Assembly: GCF_024171945.1 (NCBI RefSeq)
Contig: NZ_JAMTCR010000002.1
Coordinates: forward strand, 2,852,001-2,916,000
Origin: Actinokineospora globicatena
GTDB taxonomy: Bacteria; Actinomycetota; Actinomycetes; Mycobacteriales; Pseudonocardiaceae
DNA length: 64,000 nt
Direction: 5' to 3'
Part shown: piece after piece, positions 17,427 through 25,383 of the stretch
How positions within the stretch are numbered: position 1 is the first letter of the stretch
Layout: each line of letters begins with the position of its first letter
Notes under the pieces: model-generated
Databases searched by the model: none
What the model was told of the DNA's origin: nothing
The model's input: the letters and a program-made list of their open reading frames with translations, nothing else
Translations under genes and position numbers: made by a program

Positions 17427-17836
17427 TGGACCTGCCCGGCGCCATCATCACCGCCGTCCCGCTCCTCACCTTCGTCGCCCTGTTCGGGATCGCGGTCCAC
17501 CGGGCGATCCGCCGCATGCCCCGGTCGGTCCGGCCGTGGGTGGCGGCGTGCGTGATCACCACGTCCCTGACCGTGGCGACGTACGGCTGGGGGGCGGTCC
17601 ACCTCTACACGCCGGACATCGCCGAGACCTGCGCCACGACGTACCGCATCGCTTGGGACGCCCGGTTCGGGGCGACCAGCCTGCTGCCGTTGAGCAGGCG
17701 GTGCGCGGCTGGGGTGGACCTGGTGCCCGCGTACGTGAACCCGGCGCTGGGGGGACTCGCGGTGGCGGTGGTGGCCTCGGTCGGGATGGTGGTGTGGGCG
17801 TGGGCTCGGCTGCCCGGACGTGCTGTGCGGGTGTGA
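17426..17836 (+). CDS. Small membrane protein, about three TM segments (hypothetical)
   Basis: 136 residues, translationally coupled to the DUF1906 gene by a one-base overlap. Hydrophobic segments lie at about 5-24 (AIITAVPLLTFVALFGIAV), 40-58 (VAACVITTSLTVATYGWG) and 108-128 (GGLAVAVVASVGMVVWAWA), with basic loops between (HRAIRRMPRSVRP). Two cysteines (C70 and C90 region) lie between TM2 and TM3, probably outside. No family recognised. Coupling to a wall-hydrolase-like protein allows a holin-like or anchoring role; that is inference only. Confidence 0.7.
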   Translation: MDLPGAIITAVPLLTFVALFGIAVHRAIRRMPRSVRPWVAACVITTSLTVATYGWGAVHLYTPDIAETCATTYRIAWDARFGATSLLPLSRRCAAGVDLVPAYVNPALGGLAVAVVASVGMVVWAWARLPGRAVRV

Positions 17837-17910
17837 GCCGGCTTGGATGCTTGGGCGTGGCCGGTCGGGTGCCGGTCGCGTGGACGGATGGGATTGGGAG
17901 GGGTAGGGGC

Positions 17911-18537
17911 ATGGCTCAGTTGGGGCGGCGGGGTTTCCTCGCCGGGGTGGGTGCGGCCGCGTTGGTCGTCGGGGTGGGCACCGTCCCCGCGGCGGCGTCG
18001 ACGGACCGGTGGGGTGCGCGGAACTCGGCCAACGGCTGGCCGATCCGGTCGAAGGGCATCACGGAGGTGCGGGTCGAGGGCTCGGCCGCGGTCATGACCG
18101 TGCTCGGCGGTGACGTCGCCGCCCTGCTGGGCCACGTGGCGCGCCGCTTCCACTACGAGATCGCCGAACTCGGCCCCGGCGACATCCAGGGCCACACCGC
18201 CGACCGCCGCGTCGCCGCCCCGCTGGAGTCCAACTACCTGTCCGGCACCGCCATAGCCCTCCTCCCCACCCGCTTCCCCCTAGGCGCCACCGGCGGCCTC
18301 TTCCCCCACGAGATCGCCGTCCTCCGCGACATCCTCGCCGACTGCTCCGCCACAATCCGCTGGGGCGGCGACGACCCGGTCACCCCCAAGGAAGGCCACT
18401 TCGAACTGGACGCCACCCCAGCGGCCGCCGCCAAAGCCGCCCGCACCTTGGCCGCCGCCGGAGCCATCCCGGACCCGTTCGTCCCAACCCGCCGCTCCCG
18501 CGCCCTAGCGCTGGAACGTCACCAACGCCGCCGGTAG
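17911..18537 (+). CDS. Tat-exported M15-like (D-Ala-D-Ala carboxypeptidase fold) protein, zinc ligands substituted
   Basis: 208 residues. A twin-arginine signal (GRRGFLAGVGAAALVVGVG, cut after AAA) sends it across the membrane. The mature part aligns with M15 peptidases. The SNHxSGTAIDL motif of the family appears here as SNYLSGTAIAL, so the zinc-binding His and Asp are Tyr and Ala. The later histidine block remains (EGHFELD), as does the WGGD segment. It is therefore probably unable to bind zinc in the usual way and may be a wall-binding pseudo-enzyme. ATG 17911 has AGGGGTAGGGG upstream. Third gene of the cell-wall cassette starting at 15054. Confidence 0.78.
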   Translation: MAQLGRRGFLAGVGAAALVVGVGTVPAAASTDRWGARNSANGWPIRSKGITEVRVEGSAAVMTVLGGDVAALLGHVARRFHYEIAELGPGDIQGHTADRRVAAPLESNYLSGTAIALLPTRFPLGATGGLFPHEIAVLRDILADCSATIRWGGDDPVTPKEGHFELDATPAAAAKAARTLAAAGAIPDPFVPTRRSRALALERHQRRR

Positions 18538-18687
18538 CTCCTTCTGTCCATTATGGACTTGATTCGGACATCTACTTCCTGGATGATCACCCTCGCCGGC
18601 GATTTGGCCTCGCTGGTTCCCTTTGTCCCGCTCTTGTGCGTCTGACCTGCGGATCTCTTGTTGTCCGGCTCCATTTTTCCCTCTTAT

Positions 18688-18834
18688 GGGGTACAGAAGT
18701 TATCCACATGTGGATCTCTGCGGGGGTGCTTTCAAGATCGCCCGTCGGGGGGTCCCGGTAGACTGGACCAGGGCCGCCCCCCGGAGAGGGTGGGGGCCGG
18801 GCCGGGGGTTGCCTGCGCGCGCGGGCGCGAAGCG
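18688..18834 (+). repeat. Dispersed ~145 bp repeat, copy B
   Basis: Same order of parts as copy A: acagaag, TTATCCACA (18700-18708) in the palindrome ATCCACATGTGGAT, ttcaagatcg, cccggtagactgg, the ccccccggagagggtggggg hairpin and a closing gcgcgcgcgggcgcgaagcg. It differs from A and C in the patch after the palindrome (tctgcgggggt, shared with copy D) and in cccgtcggggg. The two patch types suggest two subfamilies, A/C and B/D. Confidence 0.85.
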
Positions 18835-19125
18835 AGGTGCTCCGGCGAGGGGTGTTTCCGGGTGCTCCGGCGGCTTCCGGCGCACCTGCGGGCTTTCGGC
18901 GATCCTGCGCTAAGAGGCGCGCGCCGCGCCCTGGTTGAACTCGCTGGGCTCGCGCGGCCCTGACCGCGCCAAGCCCGTGTTGTCCACTGTGGACGTCCCG
19001 GCTAGTTGACGGCCGCAAGTCGATCACCCCGGCGACGACTTGCCCACCGCCACACCCACTCCAGCGACCCCCACGCCCGTGGCCAGGCGATTCGCCACCC
19101 ACCCCGCGCCGATATTCATGCCGAC

Positions 19126-19270
19126 GGGTGACAGAAGTTATCCACATGTGGATCACCGCGCCCCCATTTTCAAGATCGACTGTCGGTGGGTCCCGGTAGA
19201 CTGGCCCAGGGACGCCCCCCGGAGAGGGTGGGGGCTGGGCGGGGGAGGGACCGCGCGCGGGCGCGAAGCG
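19126..19270 (+). repeat. Dispersed ~145 bp repeat, copy C
   Basis: Nearly identical to copy A, including the preceding acgggtgacagaag, the patch caccgcgcc and the tail tgggcgggggagggaccgcg. The DnaA-box-like TTATCCACA is at 19138-19146. A and C are more alike than C and its neighbour B, so B and C are not a recent tandem duplication of one another. Confidence 0.85.
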
Positions 19271-19573
19271 AGGGGCGGCGGCGCGGTAGCGCTACGAGGT
19301 CGTGGTTGGGCTTAGTGCAGGGGTTGTGTGGCAGTGGTTGGGGGTAGGCGTAGCTGTCGGGTTAGGCGGGCGGGGTGGGAGACGTGGGCTGGGGGCGGCG
19401 GTAAGGGTTCGAGGTAGCGGTAGGGCTGAGAGGTTGGGGTTAGAGGGGGCGTGTGCGGCGGCAGTGTGCGCTGGGGGGCGCGCGGGGCTGGCGGGCCGAA
19501 GTCGGGGCCAGTAGCGCGAAGTCGGGGCTAGGGGCCGTCTGAGCGGGGCCGGGGCCGCAAGCGAGAGAGGCCA

Positions 19574-19605
19574 GTGCGGGGACCCGGTGAGTCGGGTCCC
19601 CGCAC
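19574..19605. terminator. Strong hairpin downstream of the Fic gene
   Basis: Perfect 13-bp stem gtgcggggacccg (19574-19586) / cgggtccccgcac (19593-19605) with loop gtgagt. It lies 15 bases past the stop of the minus-strand Fic gene. There is no T-tract, as is usual for actinomycete terminators. Confidence 0.8.
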
Positions 19606-19620
19606 CGTCCTGCGGAGGGG

Positions 19621-20790
19621 CTATGGGCGGGTGGGCATGGGGTCGGTGAGGCTGAGGAGCCGCAGGAGGTCGGGGGCGTAGTAGGCCTTGGCGTAGGGCT
19701 TTTCGTCGAGGCGGTGCAGGACGCCCGCGTCTACCAGGCGGGCGCAGACGTCGCCCGCGTTCTTGGTGGTGATGCCGTGGAGTTCGGCTACCTGGCGGTG
19801 GTTGGTGACGGGGGTGGCGATCAGGGCAGTCAGGACCTTGCGGATGTTGCCGGTGCGCCTGCCCGACAGCTTGCGGTGCAGGGCCTCGTGCGCGGCCTCG
19901 AGCTTGGTGATCAGCAGCAGCTCGTCGCGAGAGACCGCGCGGATGCCCTCGGCGAAGAACGCGATCCACTGCTCGTAGTCGCCCTCGTCGGCGAGGCGGC
20001 GGATGCGGGCGCGGTACTCGGTGAGGTTGCGGTCTATCCACGTCGACAGCGGCAGCACCTGGCCGCGCAGCACCCCCGACCGCGCCAGCTCCAGGCCGAC
20101 GTAGAGCCGGGCGATGTGGCCGTTGCCGTGCCGGAACGGGCGGACGACCTCGTGGAAGAAGTGCCCGAGCGCGACCTTGGCCAGCACCGGGATCTCCGTC
20201 TCACCCGAGGACCACGCGGCGAACTGCTCGAACGCGGCCCGACTCGCCGCGCCCGGGGGACTGGCCAGCAGGAACGGGTCCGTGCCGCCGAGCCAGGAGT
20301 GGTCCGTGCGCCAGATGTCGGTGCCCGCCGTGTCGACGCCCGCGAACGCCGCCGCCACCGAGGACATCAGCGCGACGTGGTCGGTGACGCCCGCGTCGAG
20401 TGCGGCGAACCCGGTGTCGCCCGCGCGCAAGTAGCTGCTGATCGCCGGTTCCACCGCCGTCTCCGGTCGCACGCCGGGCAGCTGCGACACCAGCACCTCC
20501 AGCAGCGCCGTGCTGATCCCGTCCAACCGCGCCGACCGCTGCACCTCGCGGACCTGGGTGGCCCGCACCAACGCCGACGGGTCGAGCAGCCGCACGGTCG
20601 CCTCGTCCAAGCGCCCCAACGCCTCCTGCGCGTCGGCGAGGGCGCGGTGGGTGCGCGAGGACAGCACGACGTCCGACGGCAGGGGTTTGGGCAGGAACGC
20701 TCCCTCGGTCAGCAGCCGTCCCGGTACCCCGTCCCACTCGTCGCGCACCGGGATCCACATACCCGCGGGAGATGACCGCGTCGTCGCCAT
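19621..20790 (-). CDS. Fic-fold protein with substituted active site and C-terminal winged helix
   Basis: 389 residues. N-terminal Fic_N part (residues about 1-95) with SARLDG (86-91) resembling the inhibitory S/TxxxE(G/N) motif. The Fic core is residues about 120-290. The C-terminal winged helix (about 315-380) contains HRQVAELHGITTKNAGDVCARL. The signature HPFx(D/E)GNGRxxR reads here RPFRHGNGHIAR (217-228). The catalytic histidine is Arg217, the metal-binding acidic residue is His221 and the first arginine is His225. Canonical AMPylation is therefore unlikely. Start: ATG 20790, judged from family length; an upstream in-frame ATG at 20859 is possible. Divergent from the STAND gene. Possibly a DNA-binding regulator that kept the Fic fold. 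Confidence 0.85.
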   Translation of the reverse strand: MATTRSSPAGMWIPVRDEWDGVPGRLLTEGAFLPKPLPSDVVLSSRTHRALADAQEALGRLDEATVRLLDPSALVRATQVREVQRSARLDGISTALLEVLVSQLPGVRPETAVEPAISSYLRAGDTGFAALDAGVTDHVALMSSVAAAFAGVDTAGTDIWRTDHSWLGGTDPFLLASPPGAASRAAFEQFAAWSSGETEIPVLAKVALGHFFHEVVRPFRHGNGHIARLYVGLELARSGVLRGQVLPLSTWIDRNLTEYRARIRRLADEGDYEQWIAFFAEGIRAVSRDELLLITKLEAAHEALHRKLSGRRTGNIRKVLTALIATPVTNHRQVAELHGITTKNAGDVCARLVDAGVLHRLDEKPYAKAYYAPDLLRLLSLTDPMPTRP

Positions 20791-21200
20791 GGCCGGGAAG
20801 CCTCGGGGACGCGACGCGATATCCACAAACGGTGTGATCTCCACTTCGTTGATCGACATCCTCGGCCTGCCCGCCGGATTGGTCCACTCCCGGCGGGCGT
20901 CATCACGCAGATCAACTCACACGTCACCCCCGAGCCCCGCGTGGCGAAGGCCGGTAGTGGTCCACTCCCGCGAGCCGATCACGGCCCCAGCGCGCCGCAG
21001 GTGCGCGTGCGCCTTCCCGTGCAAACTGCGAAGTTCACCCGAAGGACGCAATTGTCCCGGCGGTCGCGGGCGACCCCGGAGAAACGGCGCAACCCATTCG
21101 GCTTATCGCAGCACCACCCCTTGCGCCGCGATCCGACCTGCCCGGCCCGCCTCGTACGCGATACTGGCCACAGGTGCCGGTGGTCCAGGGGAGGTGCGTC
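20791..21200. promoter_or_regulatory. Divergent Fic/STAND intergenic region with imperfect direct repeat
   Basis: About 400 bases. A direct repeat begins ggtccactcccg at 20881 and again at 20959; both copies end in a (g/c)atcacg word, giving about 25 related bases at 78-base spacing. It may be a paired binding site for the neighbouring winged-helix protein; this is inference. GGGGAGG at 21188-21194 is the STAND gene's ribosome site. No other gene recognised. Confidence 0.4.
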
Positions 21201-23945
21201 GTGGCCGAACGCGTCCCGACGTTGCAGGAGTTGATCCGCCGCCGTCAGTCCGGTGGCTTCGTCGGTCGGCGGGAGCAGCTCGCGGAGTTCGAGGCGAACC
21301 TGGCGCTGCCGCTCGACGACCCGAGGCGGCGGTTCCTGTTCACGCTCCACGGTTCCGCGGGCGTGGGGAAGACGTTCCTGATGCGGCAGTTCACCCGCAT
21401 CGCCCGCGAGGCCAAGGTGCTGACGGCGTCGGTGGACGAATCGGTCTTCGACGTGCTCACCGCGATCGAGGCGATCGTCGCCGACCTCGACCAGCAGGGC
21501 GCGCGCTGCCGCGACTTCCCCAAGCTGCTCGCCGACTACCGCACCCGCAGGCACGAACTGGAGACCGACCCGGGCACACCGGAGGAGATCTCGTCCGCCC
21601 TCACCCGCACCGTCGTCCGCGTGGGTCTGCGGGCCGCGAGCGACATCCCGTTCGTCGGCGCGGTCGCCGAGGAGGTCGACGGGGACGCCGTCGCAGGCCG
21701 GGTCGACCGGATGCGCACCTTCCTCGGCCGCAAGTTCCGCAACCACGACGACATGCGGCTGATCCTGTCCCCGGTCGAGGTCCTCACCGCCGCGTTCCTG
21801 CGCGACCTGGACGCCATCGCCGCCAGCCGACCCGTGGCGCTGTTCTTCGACACCTACGAGCGCACCGGCGCGTTCCTCGACCCGTGGCTGCTCGACGTGC
21901 TCGCTGGTCACCACGGGTCGCTGCCCGGCACGCTGCTGCTCACGATCGCGGGCCAGAGCCCGCTCGACGCCAACCGCTGGGGCGAGTTCCTGCCGGTCCG
22001 CGCGGACTACCCGCTGGAGGTCTTCACCGAGGAGGAGGCCCGCCAACTCCTCGCGGACCGGGGTGTCACCAAGCCCGCTGTCGTCAACACCATCCTGGAA
22101 CTGTCCGGCCGCCTCCCGGTCTGGGTCGCGACCCTCGCCAGCACCCACCCCGACGAGGCCGACGCTGTCGGTGACCCCAGCGGGAGCGCGGTCGAACGCT
22201 TCCTCAAGTGGGAACCGGACCCCGACCGCCGCACCGCCGCCCTCCACGGCGCCTTACCCCGCCGCCTCGACCACGACGTCTTCGCCGCCGCCTGCGCCCC
22301 CACCCCCGCCGAAGACCACTTCACCTGGCTCGGCCGCCTCCCCTTCGTCGTGGAACACGCCACCGGCTACCGCTACCACGACGTCGTCCGGTCAGCCATG
22401 CTCCGCGTCCTCCGCCGAAAGTCCACACTGGACTGGCAGCACCGGCACCAGGCCCTCGCCACGCACTACGCGTCCGCCAAGGAGGGCCTCGGCCTGTCCG
22501 GCCGCGACGCCTGGAAGAGCGAGGCATGGCAGGACTTGGCGCTGGAGGAGCACTACCACCGCCTGTGCGCCCAAGGGCAGGCCGCACTCCCTGCCGCTCT
22601 GGGCGGCCTGATCGACGCGATCGCCTGGCGTTCGAGCGCGGTCGGCTACTGGCTGCGAATGATCCGGCAAGCGGGTACCGACTCCGCCAACCCGGCTGTC
22701 ATCTCCCGCGCCAAGGCACTTCCGGCGGTCTCAAAAACCGGCGAGAACACCCTCGAACTCCTCACCGACCTCATCAACGACCGAACTGTAAGAGACCAGG
22801 ACCGGGCCACAGCCCTAGGCGAGCGCGGTGCCCTCCAAGACGCGAACCATCAAGAATCCGCCCTCGCCGACTTTAACGCCGCGATCAACATCCGGACGGA
22901 TCAGTACTGGACCATCGCCTGGCGCGGGGACGCCTACCGCCTACTCGGCCGATACGACGAGGCGATCGTTGATCTCGACCGCGCGATCGAGATGAACCCG
23001 GAGTACTCCTGGGCGCTTGCCAGCAAGGGCTGGGCCAACTGGCAGCTGAAGAACCGCGACAAGGCATTGATCGATCTCGGCCGTGCCATTGAGATTGATT
23101 CTGGCTACGGATGGGCGATTGGGGTTCGGGGTCAAATCTACACGGAACTGGTTCGGTACGAGGACGCTCTGGCGGAATTCGATCGAATCGTCCAACTCAG
23201 TGCCGGATCGCGGGCGAGTATCGCGCGACGTGCCGAACTTCTCTTGCTGATGGGCCGCTATGATGACGCGATAGCTGATTGTGAGCGCTGCATATCCTTG
23301 GAACCGGACCGGGCTCAAGGTTATCTCGCTAGGGGGTCTATTTACTCTGACATCGGGAGAAATGAGGACGCTCTGAGAGACTTCGACCGCGCGCTCGAAC
23401 TCTCTCCTGAGAGTTCCTGGGGGCTGAGCTTGCGAGCGGATTCGCTGCGGATAGCAGGACGGTTCAACGAAGCGCTCCTCGGCTTCGATCGGGCAATCGA
23501 GATCGATTCGAACAGCAGCTTTTCGCTCGGTGGCCGCGGAGAGGTTCTCCGTATCCTGGGTAGGTATGATGACGCAGTCGCGGACTTCGACGGTGCGACG
23601 GAGATCGATGACCTCAATGAGGGTTGGTATCATTACCAGTCCGCGCTGGCCTTGATCGGGGCCGGACGTGTCGAGGTCGCCCGGGAGAGGCTGTCGCGCG
23701 CCGTGGCCACGGAAGAGGTCAATGCTCGGGTTGCTCCCCAGGATCTCAGGATCGCCTTCAATATCGCCGTCTACCGGCTGGCACTCGGCGAGTCAGAAGA
23801 AGCGCACAGGATCGTCCGGGATGCGATGGGTAAGTCGCCGACGACTGTGCAGGTCCGGGTTGCCATCAGGGACTTCCGTGAGTTGCACGAAGTCCTCGGC
23901 TGCGATGTCGAGGGCATCTTGGCGTTGCTCGACGGAATGCCCTGA
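21201..23945 (+). CDS. STAND-type P-loop NTPase with C-terminal TPR array
   Basis: 914 residues. After a short leader (GGFVGRREQLAEF) the NTPase has Walker A GSAGVGKT (near residue 50), a Walker B-like VALFFDTYERTG and a winged-helix/arm region (about 300-450). Residues about 540-860 contain about eight TPR units of the AIVDLDRAIEMNPEYSWAL type. The architecture matches bacterial NLR-like sensors and regulators; no separate effector domain is visible. GTG 21201 follows GGGGAGG. One TTA codon at 22254-22256. The TPR-coding part (about 22990-23800) is visibly less GC-rich and uses more A/T-ending codons than the NTPase part, which suggests recombination or rapid evolution of the sensor. Defence or regulatory role is unproven. 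Confidence 0.85.
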   Translation: MAERVPTLQELIRRRQSGGFVGRREQLAEFEANLALPLDDPRRRFLFTLHGSAGVGKTFLMRQFTRIAREAKVLTASVDESVFDVLTAIEAIVADLDQQGARCRDFPKLLADYRTRRHELETDPGTPEEISSALTRTVVRVGLRAASDIPFVGAVAEEVDGDAVAGRVDRMRTFLGRKFRNHDDMRLILSPVEVLTAAFLRDLDAIAASRPVALFFDTYERTGAFLDPWLLDVLAGHHGSLPGTLLLTIAGQSPLDANRWGEFLPVRADYPLEVFTEEEARQLLADRGVTKPAVVNTILELSGRLPVWVATLASTHPDEADAVGDPSGSAVERFLKWEPDPDRRTAALHGALPRRLDHDVFAAACAPTPAEDHFTWLGRLPFVVEHATGYRYHDVVRSAMLRVLRRKSTLDWQHRHQALATHYASAKEGLGLSGRDAWKSEAWQDLALEEHYHRLCAQGQAALPAALGGLIDAIAWRSSAVGYWLRMIRQAGTDSANPAVISRAKALPAVSKTGENTLELLTDLINDRTVRDQDRATALGERGALQDANHQESALADFNAAINIRTDQYWTIAWRGDAYRLLGRYDEAIVDLDRAIEMNPEYSWALASKGWANWQLKNRDKALIDLGRAIEIDSGYGWAIGVRGQIYTELVRYEDALAEFDRIVQLSAGSRASIARRAELLLLMGRYDDAIADCERCISLEPDRAQGYLARGSIYSDIGRNEDALRDFDRALELSPESSWGLSLRADSLRIAGRFNEALLGFDRAIEIDSNSSFSLGGRGEVLRILGRYDDAVADFDGATEIDDLNEGWYHYQSALALIGAGRVEVARERLSRAVATEEVNARVAPQDLRIAFNIAVYRLALGESEEAHRIVRDAMGKSPTTVQVRVAIRDFRELHEVLGCDVEGILALLDGMP

Positions 23946-23946
23946 G

Positions 23947-23981
23947 GTCCTGGTGCGGGACCGTCGGCCCCGCACCAGGAC
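23947..23981. terminator. Bidirectional hairpin between convergent genes
   Basis: Stem gtcctggtgcggg (23947-23959) / cccgcaccaggac (23969-23981), 13 perfect pairs, nine-base loop. It sits exactly between the stop of the STAND gene (23945) and the stop of the minus-strand haloperoxidase-like gene (23986), so it can serve both. Confidence 0.85.
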
Positions 23982-23985
23982 TCGG

Positions 23986-25185
23986 TCAGCCCAGCAGGCG
24001 GTCGAAGGTCGCCAAGGTGTGGCGGCCGACCGTGCGGCCCAGGTCGGTGCCTACCTCGTCGGCGATGCGGGTGTGGATGCCGGACCAGACGCGGGCGTTG
24101 ATGTTGTCGCGGCTCAGGTCGCGCCAAGTCTGGTACTGGATCACCACGCCCGGGGCCGTCGGGCTGGTCAGGTCGAACGGCTGCCGGGTGCGTGGGCCCG
24201 TGAGCGAGGTCAGCACCTGCTCCGACACCCCCGCGTACGTCGCGTGGCCGCTCGGGTAGTCCGGGTGCGCGGGCGTCACGTGCAGCGGCGTCCACGAAGG
24301 CAGGCCGCCCGTGCGGAGGGCGGTGACCGGGCGCCAGAGTTGGTAGGCGTACTTGGCGTCGGACGTGGCGATCTGGGTGTCGACGGCGGCGACGTTGTAG
24401 ACCGCCACGAGTCGGACCCGGTCGGCCAGCGAAGCGCGCGACTCGGTCAAGGCGACCCGCACCGGGGTCACGAACGCCGGTTGTGAGCCCTGGTACCAGA
24501 ACGACGCGATCCGGGTCTGGGCCTCCGTGCGCACGGTGCTGTCGACCGAGCCGTAGTCCCGCACCTCGGCCAGATCCCGTTGGTAGCGCGTGGAATCCAG
24601 CGCGGGCGGTGGGGACGGGCGGAACTGGTCGGCCCGGCGCAACGTGAACGGCTTGGCCGAGCGGTTGCCGTACTGGATCGCCGGGGCGTACGCGGGTGGG
24701 GTCGGTTGCCACACCCCGGGGGCGGCGGGCGGCACCGTGAACGGCGCGTTGACCGACGCCGGGTCCAGACCATCGCCCTCGCGTTCGGCCAGCGTCCGCC
24801 GGGCCTGCGCCGAACCTGCCGCGACGCCCCGGGACTTGGCCGCACCGCTGGGGATCCGCGCCAGGGTCGTGGCCAGCGCCGAGTCCACCTCCGCCGCGCG
24901 GCTGGGGACCAGGCGCACCAGCGAGTCGTGCACCGCCGAGGCCACGGCCGCCTCGGTGAACGCCCGGTCGTGGCCGTGCCGGACCGCGCGGGCCGCCGCC
25001 AGCCAGCTGATCGCCCAGGTCCGGTTGTTCGTCACCTGGGTCGGCGCGGGCGCGGCGGCCAGCACCCCGGCGGTCACGTCGTACCACTCCACCACCGCGT
25101 CCACCCGCTGCGCCTGGGCCTGCGGCACGGCCACCACCGCGCCCAGCAGCACGGCCGCCGCCAACCCCACGAGTCGATGTCGCAT
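23986..25185 (-). CDS. Secreted vanadium-dependent haloperoxidase / PAP2-superfamily protein
   Basis: 399 residues. Signal peptide (MRHRLVGLAAAVLLGAVVAV, cut near AQA). The PAP2/VHPO site is intact: KYAYQLWRPVTAL (K-x6-RP), PDYPSGHATYAG (PSGH) and ARVWSGIHTRIADE (R-x5-H). These residues bind vanadate or phosphate. The actinomycete family of this length and pattern is annotated as vanadium-dependent haloperoxidase, but acid phosphatase activity is equally possible from the motifs alone. ATG 25185 has GGGGAGA upstream. Monocistronic, sharing a terminator with the STAND gene. Confidence 0.88.
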   Translation of the reverse strand: MRHRLVGLAAAVLLGAVVAVPQAQAQRVDAVVEWYDVTAGVLAAAPAPTQVTNNRTWAISWLAAARAVRHGHDRAFTEAAVASAVHDSLVRLVPSRAAEVDSALATTLARIPSGAAKSRGVAAGSAQARRTLAEREGDGLDPASVNAPFTVPPAAPGVWQPTPPAYAPAIQYGNRSAKPFTLRRADQFRPSPPPALDSTRYQRDLAEVRDYGSVDSTVRTEAQTRIASFWYQGSQPAFVTPVRVALTESRASLADRVRLVAVYNVAAVDTQIATSDAKYAYQLWRPVTALRTGGLPSWTPLHVTPAHPDYPSGHATYAGVSEQVLTSLTGPRTRQPFDLTSPTAPGVVIQYQTWRDLSRDNINARVWSGIHTRIADEVGTDLGRTVGRHTLATFDRLLG

Positions 25186-25383
25186 GCGTTCTCCCCGTTC
25201 CACCCCGAAAACCGTCGTGACCGTTCAACCACGTGCCGCCGCGGGTCGTCCAGCGAGCCCACTGGGTGGATGCCCTTGCTTTCCCCGACTGGGCGACGAC
25301 CGGCGGGTGCGCTCGGTAGCATCGGGCTTCCCCGGTGTGACGATCACGCGCGGGTGCCGACCGGAGGGGAGCGGGGTGCGGCG

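Larger units (their letters stand above)
18538..19573. other. Gene-free kilobase holding repeat copies B and C
   Basis: No supported gene. Repeat copy B (18688-18834) and copy C (19126-19270) lie 290 bases apart in the same orientation. A full GTCCACTGTGGAC palindrome is at 18982-18994. DNA after copy C (19271-19560) is G-rich and reads gtgtggcagtggttggggg-like words, as after copy A. The region separates the cell-wall cassette from the Fic gene. Confidence 0.5.

Noticed and set aside
17426..17836. Definite phage holin
   Set aside because: Length and three TM segments are compatible, but no family motif was recognised and there is no prophage context.
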